Positions 52,973 to 62,477 of a stretch of 64,000 nucleotides of DNA are shown in pieces. Below the pieces are notes generated by a model, which saw only the letters and a list, made by a program, of their open reading frames with translations, did no database searches and was not told where the DNA came from. Numbering within the stretch: position 1 is the first letter of the stretch; the number at the start of each line of letters is the position of its first letter. The translations under genes were made by a program, and so were the position numbers. This stretch comes from Flavobacteriales bacterium (lineage in GTDB: Bacteria; Bacteroidota; Bacteroidia; Flavobacteriales_F; PHOS-HE28): contig JAHCIA010000001.1 of the NCBI GenBank assembly GCA_026129465.1, positions 2,741,964-2,805,963 on the forward strand. Direction: 5' to 3'.

Positions 52973-53478
52973 CCGGTACCTTTGGCCGCCGCATGCACCA
53001 AGCCCGCACACCGCCCGCTGACCTGCCCCGCAGCGCACGCCTCGAGGCGCTGCAAGAGGAGATGCGCGCTTTGATCGGTGGGGAGGACGATGCCATTTCC
53101 GCAATGGCCAACGCGGCGGCCTTGTTGCACCAAGCCCTGAGCATGCACTGGACCGGTTTCTATCGCGTGGTGGGCGATGGACTCCTGCTGGGACCGTTCC
53201 AGGGTCCGGTGGCCTGTGTACGCATCACGAAGGGCAGAGGCGTTTGCGGCACCGCCTGGGCCGAGGAACGAAGCATCGTGGTGCCCGACGTGGACCTGTT
53301 CCCAGGGCATATCGCCTGCAGCCCCTTGTCGCGTTCGGAGATCGTGGTGCCCCTTCGAGGAAAGGATGGTCGCGTGGCCGCCGTGCTCGACATCGACAGC
53401 GCCGAGCCGGGCGCCTTCACCGAGGAGGATGCCCGCGCCCTGGAGCGCATGATGCGCCCGCTGGAAGATCTGCTGTGA
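52969..53478 (+). CDS. msrC: Free methionine-(R)-sulfoxide reductase (GAF fold)
   Basis: 169 residues from MTGTFGRRMHQARTPPADLP. GAF fold of the fRMsr/YebR type: LGPFQGPVACVRITKGRGVC, VPDVDLFPGHIACSPLSRSE, IVVPLRGKDGRVAAVLDIDS. The three functional cysteines (ACVRI, GVCG, HIAC) are all present. Known reaction: reduces free methionine-R-sulfoxide, with thioredoxin as reductant, in the cytoplasm. Overlaps comF by four bases upstream and the lipoprotein gene by one base downstream (TGATG). Confidence 0.9.
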   Translation: MTGTFGRRMHQARTPPADLPRSARLEALQEEMRALIGGEDDAISAMANAAALLHQALSMHWTGFYRVVGDGLLLGPFQGPVACVRITKGRGVCGTAWAEERSIVVPDVDLFPGHIACSPLSRSEIVVPLRGKDGRVAAVLDIDSAEPGAFTEEDARALERMMRPLEDLL

Positions 53479-55082
53479 TGCGTTCGGACATCTGGACCCC
53501 TCTGCTGGTGGCGGCGCTGGCCGCAGGTTGTGCCCAGGTCGGCGACATCACGGGGGGAGCCAAGGACGAGGAGCCACCCAAGCTGGTGGCCGCCGAGCCG
53601 CCCCACTTGAGCACGCGGTTCACCGGCCGCAGGATCGCGTTGCATTTCGATGAACGCATCACCCTGGACCGTGTGCGCGACCGCCTGCTGGTGTCGCCGC
53701 CCCTGGATGTCTGGCCCAACGTGCGCGTCTCCGGCCCGCGCTCGGTGACGATCGACCTGAACGCCCCGTTGCGCACCGGCACCACCTACATCTTCGGCAT
53801 CGGCGAAGCGGTGAAGGACCTGAGCGAAGGAAATGTGGCCGGCGGCCTGGCCTATGTGGTGAGCACGGGCGATGTGGTGGACAGTCTGGTGGTGGCAGGC
53901 CGGGTGGTGGACGCCTTCACCGGCGCAGGACGCAAGGAGGTGCTGGTGCTTTTGCATGACGAAGCGGATACCAGCACCGTGCGGACAGCCCGCCCCACCT
54001 ACGCCACCCGAACCGATGCCGAGGGCCGCTTCCTGTTGCGCCACCTGCGTGCGGGCAGCTACCGTCTGCATGCCTTGCAGGACATGAACGGCAACTACCG
54101 CTACGACCTGCCCAATGAGGAGATCGCATTCCTTGGCCCGCCGATCGCCGTGGATCCGCTGGACACGCTCCCGGAATTCCACCTGCTGCGCATGTTCCGC
54201 GAAGCTGGTCCGGTGCAGCTGGTACGGGAGAGCAAGGTGTTGGCGGATGGTGCGCTGCGCTTGATCCTGGCACGGCCGGCCGAAGAGTTGCGCGTTCGGG
54301 ATGTGGCTCGTACCGGCGGACAACTCACCTGGCGGCCCGAATGGAGCAGGGGCCGCGATACGGTGCTGTTGTGGCCTTCGGACACCACCCTGCTGGGCGA
54401 GGGGCGGTACGCGGTCAGCATCGATGGGCAGGACTTGGACACGTTGCGCTACCGCCGCGTGGAGAAGATGCCCTTCAACCCGGATCTGCAGGCGATCGTG
54501 CGGGAGGATGACGAAGGGGTCCTTGTTCGTCTGCATGCCACACGCCCCATCGCCGCGTTCGACCGGGCGCGCTTTCTGGTGGAACGCGACAGCCTGCCGC
54601 TGCCTTTCGACCTTTACCAGGACAGCACCGATGTGCGCACCATGGTGCTGCGGGTGTCCCTGCCGCTTGGCGCTTCCGCCGCACTCACCGTGCTGCCGAA
54701 AGGCATACGCGACATCTATGGCGGCCACAACGACACCTTGCGCACCGGGCTCGGCCGGGCCGCCGAGGGCGGCACGGGCAACCTGCGTGTGCGGTTGGAT
54801 ACGCCTGAGGGCGCTGCAGGGCCATTCATGCTTCAATTGCTCGACGCCCAGGGACGCACTGTGCGGGAGCAGCGCATCGCCAGAGGTGGTGGCCCGGTGG
54901 GTTGGGAGCGTATTTCGCCCGGCAACCATGGGCTGCGCCTCATCGCGGACGACAATGGCAACGGCCGCTGGGACACCGGTGTGCTGGATGAAGCGATCCA
55001 GCCCGAGCGCGTGTGGCAGCATGGCACGGCCATCAACGTGCGCGCCGGCTGGGACCTGACGATCGACTGGAAGCTGGAGTAG
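53478..55082 (+). CDS. Lipoprotein with SbsA-type Ig-like domain
   Basis: 534 residues from MRSDIWTPLLVAALAAGCAQ, with lipobox LAAGC. Residues about 30-125 form an SbsA/Big-type Ig-like domain (PPKLVAAEPPHLSTRFTGRR, IALHFDERITLDRV, TTYIFGIGEAVKDLSEGN), a common opening of Bacteroidota envelope lipoproteins. A CarboxypepD_reg/TTR-like segment follows (VAGRVVDAFTGAGRKEVLVL to YRLHALQDMNGNYRYDLPNE), then beta-rich regions. The start overlaps the preceding stop by one base. Probably on the outer membrane; function unknown. Confidence 0.8.
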   Translation: MRSDIWTPLLVAALAAGCAQVGDITGGAKDEEPPKLVAAEPPHLSTRFTGRRIALHFDERITLDRVRDRLLVSPPLDVWPNVRVSGPRSVTIDLNAPLRTGTTYIFGIGEAVKDLSEGNVAGGLAYVVSTGDVVDSLVVAGRVVDAFTGAGRKEVLVLLHDEADTSTVRTARPTYATRTDAEGRFLLRHLRAGSYRLHALQDMNGNYRYDLPNEEIAFLGPPIAVDPLDTLPEFHLLRMFREAGPVQLVRESKVLADGALRLILARPAEELRVRDVARTGGQLTWRPEWSRGRDTVLLWPSDTTLLGEGRYAVSIDGQDLDTLRYRRVEKMPFNPDLQAIVREDDEGVLVRLHATRPIAAFDRARFLVERDSLPLPFDLYQDSTDVRTMVLRVSLPLGASAALTVLPKGIRDIYGGHNDTLRTGLGRAAEGGTGNLRVRLDTPEGAAGPFMLQLLDAQGRTVREQRIARGGGPVGWERISPGNHGLRLIADDNGNGRWDTGVLDEAIQPERVWQHGTAINVRAGWDLTIDWKLE

Positions 55083-55178
55083 CCTGGCAGGAGGTCCGTC
55101 GATGTATTTCGGCCCTTGAACCCTGGTCACGGGGTACCCGTAGAACGGCCGCCACCACCCTGCTCTTCGGTGGAGCCG

Positions 55179-58100
55179 ATGTCCCATAGCCCCCTGGTAT
55201 CCAAGCGTTCCCTGCGCCTGCTGGCCATTGCCACGGTGCTGGCCGCCACCGCCTCCACGGCGCAGGACCCGACCCTGGTCCCCACGCGCGGAAAGCGCTT
55301 CTGGACGGGCTACATGCAGAACGGATTCGGTGCGCAAACACTCCAGGTGCACATCATGGGCACCACCGCCACCACGGGTACGGTGAGCATGCCGCATACG
55401 GGCTGGAGCACCAACTTCAATGTGCCGCTCAACGGCGTGGCCGTGGTGAACGTGCCCAATGTGGCCGAGCACTTCGGATCGGAGCAGGTGCTGGGCAAAG
55501 GCGTGTTGATCCAGGCGCAGGACAGTGTGAACGTGCTGATGACCAGCATGCAGAATTTCACCCGGGACCTGGCGCAAGTGTTGCCGGTCGGATCACTGGG
55601 CACGAACTACCGGGTGGACAGCCACCGCGGCCTGCTGGTGGCCAACAATTCCTTCCGCAGCGAACTGCTGATCGTGGCCACCGAGGATGGCACAGAGGTG
55701 CGCATCACGCCCACCGTGCCCACCCTGGGCGGCCGCCCGGCGGGTGTGCCCTTCACCGTGGCGTTGAACGCCGGGCAGAGCTACCAGATCCAGGCGCAGA
55801 ACTCCTCGATGGACCTCACGGGCACCCTGGTCGAGGCCACCGAGGCCAGCGGCCCCTGCAGGCCTTTTGTGGTGCAGGGTGGCGTGATGTGCGCCGAGGT
55901 ACCGCCGGGTTGTGCGGCCTGCGATGTGATGTTCTCGCAATTGATCCCAAGAGAAGCCTGGGGCACACGCTACCACACGGTGCCGGTGCAGGGCGTGAAC
56001 ATCAAATCGTACCGGGTGCTGGCGGACCAGAACAGCACCAGCGTGTCCATCAACGGCGGCCCACCGATCCTGCTCAACGCGGGGCAGACCCACATGGTCA
56101 ACGGGGCCACCGCGCCGGTGTGCATCCAGGCGGACAAGCCCGTGAGTGCCGTGCAGTTCCTCGAAGGTCTTGATTGCGCCGGTGCCGGCGACCCCTCCAT
56201 GGTGCTGCTCTCGCCGGTGGAGCGGATGTCCAAAAGCGCGCTCTACCATGCTGTGTCCTCCTCGCAACTCAACCAGCACTCCATCAGCCTGGTGGTGCCG
56301 CCAGCGAGCGTGGGCCAGGTGACCCTCGACGGGATCCCCATCCCAGCGGGGCTCTTTCTGCCCTATTCCGGCTGCGCCGACCGCCTGCACGCGCGCATGC
56401 CTGTCGCGCCAGGCACCCATCGCGTAGCCTCGCCGCATGGATTCCAACTCTACGCCTTCGGCCTGGGCTCGGGCGAGAGTTACGCCGCGTCGGTACACGA
56501 CATCGGTGGGGTGCCGGTGCAACAGGACAGCGTGGTCTGCGGTGGCGGCCCCATCGTGCTGAATGCCCCCGAACCCTTGGCCAACGCGGTATGGACCGCG
56601 GCCAGCGACCCCAGCACGGTGATCGGCACCGGCAACAGCCTGGCGATCGACCCGGTGCAGAGTGAGAGCTACACGGTATCAGGTGTCGCGCCCCTCACGG
56701 GCTGCCCTTCGAGCTTCACCTTCCATGTGGGCGTTCCGCTCACCATTCCCACCCTGCTCACCGCCAACGACGAAGCCACGATCAACGTGTGCCAGTACCA
56801 GCCCGTGCAACTGGCCCTGGTGCCGCCACCGGACCCCGCGTGGTTCGAGGTGCTTTGGTCGCCGGCCGCCATGCTCTCCGACGCCACCATCAGCGATCCC
56901 GTGGCCACGCCGCTGGAGGACACCTGGTACACGGTGCAAGTGACGAGTCCTTCGGGTTGCGGCGACATGACCGACAGCCTCTTCGTGGGCGTCACCACCG
57001 GCTCGGTGCTGAAGTTGGATGCCACCGCTTCCGACACGGCGATCTGCCTGGGTGAAAGCATCACCTTGAACAGCAGCACCCTGCACGTGATCGCCGAGGA
57101 CCGCTTCAACCTGCCCGCGCCGGGCCCGATCTGGGCGGCGGTGCAGGGCGGCACGGTGAGCACCGCCTGCGGCAGTGTTAGTGGTGGGGCGCTCTACTTC
57201 AACGGCAACGGCCAGCGCTCCGCGCACACCCAGGCGCTCAACACCCTGGGCGGCGGCGAGGTACGTTTCCACCTGAAGATCGCCAACGGCACCGCTCCCT
57301 GCCAGGACGCCGACCCCGGTGAGGATGTGGTGCTGGAGTGGAGCACCAACTTCGGCTTCTCCTGGAACCTCCTCGCACTCTACGTGGAGAGCGCCTATCC
57401 GGCGTTCGCACCCATCATCGCGCCCATTCCACCACCCGCCCAGAGCGCGAACACCATGTTCCGGCTGCGGCAGGTGAGCAACAGCGGCGCGGGGCAGGAC
57501 AATTGGGCCTTCGACGAGTTCCGGGTGGCGCGCTACGACAACACCTGGCTCGCGCTCACTTGGAGCGGCGGGCCGGTGGGCAACGCCAATGCGCCGCAGA
57601 CCAGCGCGCAGCCACAGGCCAGTGGGTGGTACACCCTCTCCGGCATCGACCCCGCTGCCGGATGCGCTTACAGCGATTCGGTGTACATCCACGTGGCGCC
57701 GGCCTTCACGCTCCAGGTGACCAACGACACCACCCTTTGCGACATCGCGGGCATCGGGCTGCAGGTGGTGCCCAGCTTCGATTCGCTCACCACCTACGTG
57801 TGGACACCGAACAACGGAACGCTCAGCAGCACCACCTCGGCCACGCCCACGGCGACGCCCACCAGCACCACGACCTACCATGTGCAGGCGACCAACGCCT
57901 TGGGCTGCATCGCTTCGGAGCAGGTGACGATCACCGTGAACACCTTGCTCGGCCTGACCGTGAGCGCAGACGCGTTGACGCTTTGCCAGGGGCAGAGCAC
58001 GCCCGTGCAGGCCAATGCCAGTGGGGGAAGCAACTTGTCCTACCAGTGGACCGGTGCGGGATTGAGCAACTATGCGATCGCCGCGCCCGTGGCGACGCCC

Positions 58101-60182
58101 ACGCAGACCACCACCTACACCGTCACCGTCACCGATGGGCCTTCCGGCTGTTCGTTGACGGGTTCGGTCACCGTGACCGTGACGACAGGCTACACGGCGA
58201 ACGCCGGTCCGGACCTCACGCTGTGCAGTGCCCTGGGCCATCAGCTCAGCGTGCAGCACAACGTGCCTGGCGCCACCTACCAGTGGACACCCGCTGCCAA
58301 CCTCAACGCGGCGAACATCCAATCGCCCACGATCCTGGCCGATCAGACCGCCACGTACACGGTCACGGTCACCGATGCGAACGGCTGCTCGGTGAGCGAT
58401 CAGGTGGTGATCACGCGCGCCTTCGAGGGTATGCCCGCACAGAGCGTGGTGGCGAGTTGCGCTGACGCGCCACCCCTGCTTTCGGCCCCACAGCCCGGGG
58501 TGTCCTACCAATGGAGCACCGGCCAGCAGACCCCTTCGATCACGCCGAACGCGAGCGGCAACTACACGCTCACCATCACCGATGCGCAAGGCTGCCAGGG
58601 CATCACCACCTTCCAGGTGACGCTGCATCCGATGCCGGTGGTCGATCTCGGCACGGACGTGTCGCTCTGCGGAGCCAACAGCCACACGCTCGATGCCGGC
58701 AACGCGGGCAACACCATCCTCTGGAGCACCGGTCAGGGCACATCGCAGATCTCCGTCAACACCAGCGGTACCTACAGCGTCACGGTCACCACGCCGCAAG
58801 GTTGCAGCGCCAGCGATGCCGTGCAGGTCGCCTTCCACGCATCGCCCGTGAACACCCTGGAGGATGTCACCGCCTGTGAGACCACGCCGCCTGTGCTCAA
58901 CGCGGGCAACGCCGGTTCCTCCTACCTGTGGAGCAACGGTGCCACCACGCAAACGATCACGCCAGGCGCTTCAGGCGACTACAGCGTGACCATCACCACG
59001 CCACAGAACTGCACCGCGACCTACACCGCGCAAGTGACGCTCGCGCCGGCCATCACGGTGGACCTCGGCCCCGATGTGAGCATCTGCCCCGGCCAGACCG
59101 AAACGCTTGACGCTGGCAATCCCGGCGCGCAGTTCGTTTGGAGCAATGGCCAGGACACACCCACCATCGAAGTGGGCGCCGGAGGCACCTACAGCGTGAC
59201 GGTGAGCAACGGCTTCTGTTCCGCCAGTGATGCGGTGCTGGTGACGCTGTTGAGTGGACCGGTGGACAACTTGAGCGATGTGGCCGTGTGCAACGACCAG
59301 AGCGTGACCCTCGATGCGGGGAACCCCGGCGCCGACTTCTTTTGGAACACCGGTGCCAGCACCCAGAGCATCGCCGCGCCAACGAGCGGGATGTACAGTG
59401 TGGGGATCACCCTGCCGAATGGTTGCACCGGAACCTTCAGTGCACAGGTGGACCTGGTGCCACCGCCGGCCTTGGAACTCGGCGCGGACACCGTGCTGTG
59501 CGCTGGGCAGATCCTGCAGTTGAACGCGTTCTCACCAGCTTCCACCTATCTGTGGAGCGATGGCAGCACGGCGCCCTCGCTGGCGGTGACGGCCAACGGC
59601 ACCTACAGCGTGACGGTGAGCAACGGTTTCTGTACCGTGAGCGATGCCATCACGGCGATCTTCAACCCATCGCCCGTGCGCATGGCCGTGCGACAAGTGT
59701 TCACCTGCCTGGATGAGGAGCCCCACCACGCCGCGCTTGATGCCGGCAATCCCGGTTCGCGCTATGTGTGGAGCACGGGCGCCGAGTCGCAGGTGATCCT
59801 CGCCGGGGCCTACGGCTGGTACTTCGTGGACATCACCAACGTGTTCGACTGCGCGCTGCGCGACAGTGTGGTGGTGAGTGAGTACTGCCCCTCGGCGATC
59901 TATGTGCCCAACACCTTCACGCCGAATGGTGACGGCACCAACGACGTGTTCCTGCCCGTGGGCACCAACATCGCCACCATGGAACTGCTGGTCTTCGATC
60001 GGTGGGGCGCGGTGATCTTCGAGAGCAAGGACCCGAACCTCGGCTGGGACGGCACCTACCGCGGACAGGAGGTGAAGAACGACATCTACATGTGGCGCAT
60101 GCGGTACCGCTTCTACGAGGATGCCAATGGTACGCTGGGCATGGAGCAGCAGCGCATGGGGCATATCCAGGTGTTGCGGTAG
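55179..60182 (+). CDS. Giant T9SS-type surface protein: IgGFc-binding N-terminus, many PKD/Ig-like repeats, gliding-type C-terminus
   Basis: 1667 residues from MSHSPLVSKRSLRLLAIATV; the signal ends near STAQ. Residues about 25-450 look like an IgGFc-binding-type domain (GKRFWTGYMQNGFG, FRSELLIVATEDGTEVRITP, HMVNGATAPVCIQADKPVSA). A Reelin/laminin-G-like region lies around 640-790. At least seven repeated beta units follow, with LDAGNPGA--VWSNG and TYSVTVSNG or close variants. The last 95 residues form a gliding motility-associated domain (YVPNTFTPNGDGTNDVF, LLVFDRWGAVIF, LGWDGTYRGQEVKNDIYMW). Probably a cell-surface adhesin exported by T9SS. An imperfect inverted repeat follows its stop. Confidence 0.87.
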   Translation: MSHSPLVSKRSLRLLAIATVLAATASTAQDPTLVPTRGKRFWTGYMQNGFGAQTLQVHIMGTTATTGTVSMPHTGWSTNFNVPLNGVAVVNVPNVAEHFGSEQVLGKGVLIQAQDSVNVLMTSMQNFTRDLAQVLPVGSLGTNYRVDSHRGLLVANNSFRSELLIVATEDGTEVRITPTVPTLGGRPAGVPFTVALNAGQSYQIQAQNSSMDLTGTLVEATEASGPCRPFVVQGGVMCAEVPPGCAACDVMFSQLIPREAWGTRYHTVPVQGVNIKSYRVLADQNSTSVSINGGPPILLNAGQTHMVNGATAPVCIQADKPVSAVQFLEGLDCAGAGDPSMVLLSPVERMSKSALYHAVSSSQLNQHSISLVVPPASVGQVTLDGIPIPAGLFLPYSGCADRLHARMPVAPGTHRVASPHGFQLYAFGLGSGESYAASVHDIGGVPVQQDSVVCGGGPIVLNAPEPLANAVWTAASDPSTVIGTGNSLAIDPVQSESYTVSGVAPLTGCPSSFTFHVGVPLTIPTLLTANDEATINVCQYQPVQLALVPPPDPAWFEVLWSPAAMLSDATISDPVATPLEDTWYTVQVTSPSGCGDMTDSLFVGVTTGSVLKLDATASDTAICLGESITLNSSTLHVIAEDRFNLPAPGPIWAAVQGGTVSTACGSVSGGALYFNGNGQRSAHTQALNTLGGGEVRFHLKIANGTAPCQDADPGEDVVLEWSTNFGFSWNLLALYVESAYPAFAPIIAPIPPPAQSANTMFRLRQVSNSGAGQDNWAFDEFRVARYDNTWLALTWSGGPVGNANAPQTSAQPQASGWYTLSGIDPAAGCAYSDSVYIHVAPAFTLQVTNDTTLCDIAGIGLQVVPSFDSLTTYVWTPNNGTLSSTTSATPTATPTSTTTYHVQATNALGCIASEQVTITVNTLLGLTVSADALTLCQGQSTPVQANASGGSNLSYQWTGAGLSNYAIAAPVATPTQTTTYTVTVTDGPSGCSLTGSVTVTVTTGYTANAGPDLTLCSALGHQLSVQHNVPGATYQWTPAANLNAANIQSPTILADQTATYTVTVTDANGCSVSDQVVITRAFEGMPAQSVVASCADAPPLLSAPQPGVSYQWSTGQQTPSITPNASGNYTLTITDAQGCQGITTFQVTLHPMPVVDLGTDVSLCGANSHTLDAGNAGNTILWSTGQGTSQISVNTSGTYSVTVTTPQGCSASDAVQVAFHASPVNTLEDVTACETTPPVLNAGNAGSSYLWSNGATTQTITPGASGDYSVTITTPQNCTATYTAQVTLAPAITVDLGPDVSICPGQTETLDAGNPGAQFVWSNGQDTPTIEVGAGGTYSVTVSNGFCSASDAVLVTLLSGPVDNLSDVAVCNDQSVTLDAGNPGADFFWNTGASTQSIAAPTSGMYSVGITLPNGCTGTFSAQVDLVPPPALELGADTVLCAGQILQLNAFSPASTYLWSDGSTAPSLAVTANGTYSVTVSNGFCTVSDAITAIFNPSPVRMAVRQVFTCLDEEPHHAALDAGNPGSRYVWSTGAESQVILAGAYGWYFVDITNVFDCALRDSVVVSEYCPSAIYVPNTFTPNGDGTNDVFLPVGTNIATMELLVFDRWGAVIFESKDPNLGWDGTYRGQEVKNDIYMWRMRYRFYEDANGTLGMEQQRMGHIQVLR

Positions 60183-60232
60183 TTGTGGACGATCACGCTC
60201 TGATGCTGGAGTGGGTCTTCATGATCCAAGTG

Positions 60233-60288
60233 TGAGGGTGAAAGAGTGCGGGCGTGCAAGGGCCGTCTCTCACACGCTCTCACCCTCA
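60233..60288. terminator. Imperfect inverted repeat between convergent genes, probable bidirectional terminator
   Basis: TGAGGGTGAAAGAGTG (60233-60248) pairs with CACGCTCTCACCCTCA (60273-60288), with two mismatches. It lies between the adhesin stop (60182) and the convergent omega-amidase gene (60302). Confidence 0.5.
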
Positions 60289-60301
60289 AACCCCATCACC
60301 C

Positions 60302-61084
60302 TTACAACCCTTCTATCGTGGATCTGTCCGCGTCCAGATGCGCGGGGAACTTCGCGCGGAACTCCAGCAGCGATGCGGCGTCCAAGGTCACGGTGAGCAG
60401 ACCCTCCTTGGAGGGTTCCAAGGTGCCGATCGCTTCGCCGCGCGGGTCCAGCGCCACCGAATCGCCGCTGTAGTGGATGCCCTTGCCGTCCATGCCCACG
60501 CGGTTCACGCCTGCCACGTAGGCGAGGTTCTCGATGGCGCGCGCGATCAGCAATTGCGACCAGGGCCTGCGCCGTGCCTCGGGCCAGTTGGCCACGTACA
60601 GCGCCAGGTCGTAGTCCTCGCGGTTGCGGCTGAAGACCGGGAAGCGCAGATCGTAGCACACCTGCAGCAGGATGCGCCAGCCGCCGTGCTCCACCACCAC
60701 GCGTCGGATGCCCGGAGCGAAGTGGGCATGCTCCTCCGCCATGCGGAAGAGGTGCCGCTTGTCGTAATGCGCCACGGAGCCATCGGGCTTCACGAACAGA
60801 CCACGATTGAAGTACCGGCCCCCGTCCTCCACGATGATGCTGCCGTAGACCGCCGCGCCGAGGGTCTTCGCCTGTTCGCGCAACCACTTGACGGTCGGGC
60901 CATCCATGGACTCGGCCAACCCTTCGCTGCGCATGCTGAAACCCGTGGTGAACATTTCCGGCAGCAGAACCAGGTCCGTGGTGTCCGCCAGTGCACGCAG
61001 CCGTTCGGCGAACATGCGGCGGTTCGCTTCGGCATCCTCCCAGTGGAGCATGCTCTGCACCAGTGTGACCCTCAGATCTTGCAT
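60302..61084 (-). CDS. Nitrilase-family omega-amidase (YafV/Nit2 type)
   Basis: 260 residues from MQDLRVTLVQSMLHWEDAEA. The Glu-Lys-Cys triad is visible: Glu in LVLLPEMFTTGFSM, Lys in AHYDKRHLFRMAEE, and Cys in LLQVCYDLRFPVFSRN. Known reaction: omega-amidase hydrolyses 2-oxoglutaramate or 2-oxosuccinamate to the dicarboxylic oxoacid and ammonia, removing by-products of glutamine transaminases. The start overlaps the 3' end of an aminotransferase of exactly that type by 13 bp, which strongly supports the assignment. Cytoplasmic. Confidence 0.88.
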   Translation of the reverse strand: MQDLRVTLVQSMLHWEDAEANRRMFAERLRALADTTDLVLLPEMFTTGFSMRSEGLAESMDGPTVKWLREQAKTLGAAVYGSIIVEDGGRYFNRGLFVKPDGSVAHYDKRHLFRMAEEHAHFAPGIRRVVVEHGGWRILLQVCYDLRFPVFSRNREDYDLALYVANWPEARRRPWSQLLIARAIENLAYVAGVNRVGMDGKGIHYSGDSVALDPRGEAIGTLEPSKEGLLTVTLDAASLLEFRAKFPAHLDADRSTIEGL

Positions 61085-62217
61085 AGCCTGTCGATGGCGG
61101 CATCCAAGGTAGCCTCCTGCTTGGCGAAGCAGAAACGTAACAGCCGTTGGTCCTTGGGCGGGTCGGCGTAGAAGGGCGAGAGCGGGATGGCCGCCACGCC
61201 ATGTTCCCTGGCCAGCCATTCGCAGAACGCGCGATCGCCGAGCTCGCTGATGGCGCCGTAGTCCGCCACCTGGAAGTAGGAGCCTTCGCAGGGCAGCAAC
61301 TGGAAGCGTGAGCCGCGCAGCCCTTCGGCGAACCGGTCGCGCTTGGCCTGATAGAAGGCGGGAAGTGAAGTGTATCGCGCCGGATCGGCCAGGTAATTCG
61401 TGAGCGCGTGCTGCATGGGGGTGTTCACGCTGAACACATTGAACTGGTGCACCTTGCGGAACAAGGCCATCAGCTCCTTGGGCGCCAGTACATAGCCGGT
61501 CTTCCAGCCGGTGGCGTGGAACACCTTGCCGAAGCTGAACACCACGAAGGCCCTTTCGCGCAGCGCCGGGTGGCCGATCACCGAAGCGTGCGGCTCGCCG
61601 TCGAAGACCAGATGCTCATACACCTCGTCGCTGATCAGCAGGATGTCCGTGCCGTGGAGCATGGCCGCGATGGCGTCCAGATCGGCGGCCCGCAGGATGG
61701 TGCCACCCGGATTGTGTGGCGTGTTGATCATCACCGCGCGGGTGCGTGGGGTGATCGCGGCGCGCAGGGCCCCGGCATCGAAGCGCATCCGGTCATCCAG
61801 GCGCACATGCACCGGGCTGCCGCCGAAGAGCCGCACGCTGGGCGCGTAGCAGTCGTAGGCCGGATCGATCACCACCACTTCATCGCCCGGGCGCACCACG
61901 GCGCCCAGCGCGGTGAAGAGCGCTTGTGTACCCCCGGCCGTGATGGTGATCTCCGTAGCCGGATCATAGGCATGGCCGTAAAGCGCTTCCACCTTGGCGG
62001 CGAGCGCCTCGCGCAGGCCGGGCAACCCGGGCATGGGCGCATACTGGTTGTGGCCCCCGCGCATGGCCTCCTGCACCAGCGACACCAGTTCGGGATCCAC
62101 GGGAAAATCGGGAAATCCCTGGCTGAGATTGATGGCGCCGGTCTCCTGGGCCAATTGGCTCATCACGGCGAAGATGGTGGTGCCCACGTCGGGCAGTTTG
62201 TCGGCGGGCAGGCGCAT
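61072..62217 (-). CDS. Class I/II aminotransferase, methionine/glutamine (kynurenine) aminotransferase type
   Basis: 381 residues. Fold type I PLP enzyme: INLSQGFPDFPVDPELVSLV, ITAGGTQALFTALGAVVRPG, VMINTPHNPGGTILRAADLD, ILLISDEVYEHLVFDGEPHA, and the PLP-binding Lys in FVVFSFGKVFHATGWKTGY. These fit YbdL/KYAT-type enzymes, which transaminate methionine, glutamine or aromatic/kynurenine substrates with oxoacids. It overlaps the downstream omega-amidase gene by 13 bp. Known pairing: transaminase plus omega-amidase makes glutamine-driven transamination irreversible and can close the methionine-salvage cycle. The exact amino-donor preference is not decided by sequence. Confidence 0.9.
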   Translation of the reverse strand: MRLPADKLPDVGTTIFAVMSQLAQETGAINLSQGFPDFPVDPELVSLVQEAMRGGHNQYAPMPGLPGLREALAAKVEALYGHAYDPATEITITAGGTQALFTALGAVVRPGDEVVVIDPAYDCYAPSVRLFGGSPVHVRLDDRMRFDAGALRAAITPRTRAVMINTPHNPGGTILRAADLDAIAAMLHGTDILLISDEVYEHLVFDGEPHASVIGHPALRERAFVVFSFGKVFHATGWKTGYVLAPKELMALFRKVHQFNVFSVNTPMQHALTNYLADPARYTSLPAFYQAKRDRFAEGLRGSRFQLLPCEGSYFQVADYGAISELGDRAFCEWLAREHGVAAIPLSPFYADPPKDQRLLRFCFAKQEATLDAAIDRLCKI

Positions 62218-62477
62218 GCGGCCAAGCTACACATGGGGCATTACGGGGCGTACTGGCACGCGGCTGTTCGGAGCCAACAGAGGAACAGCGATATCGTGTA
62301 CCATGGGATCACCCCTGAATCGGGCACGCCATGCGCCAGTTCCAAGTGGATCCCAGTGGTTTGTGAGACGCGCAGGAACAGGAAATGAGCTGTGGAATAC
62401 CACGTGAAGGCAGGCATCTGGTTTGGTCCGCACCTCGTTGTTATCCACCTTCATCTTCCACAATAAATTCAACCGCC

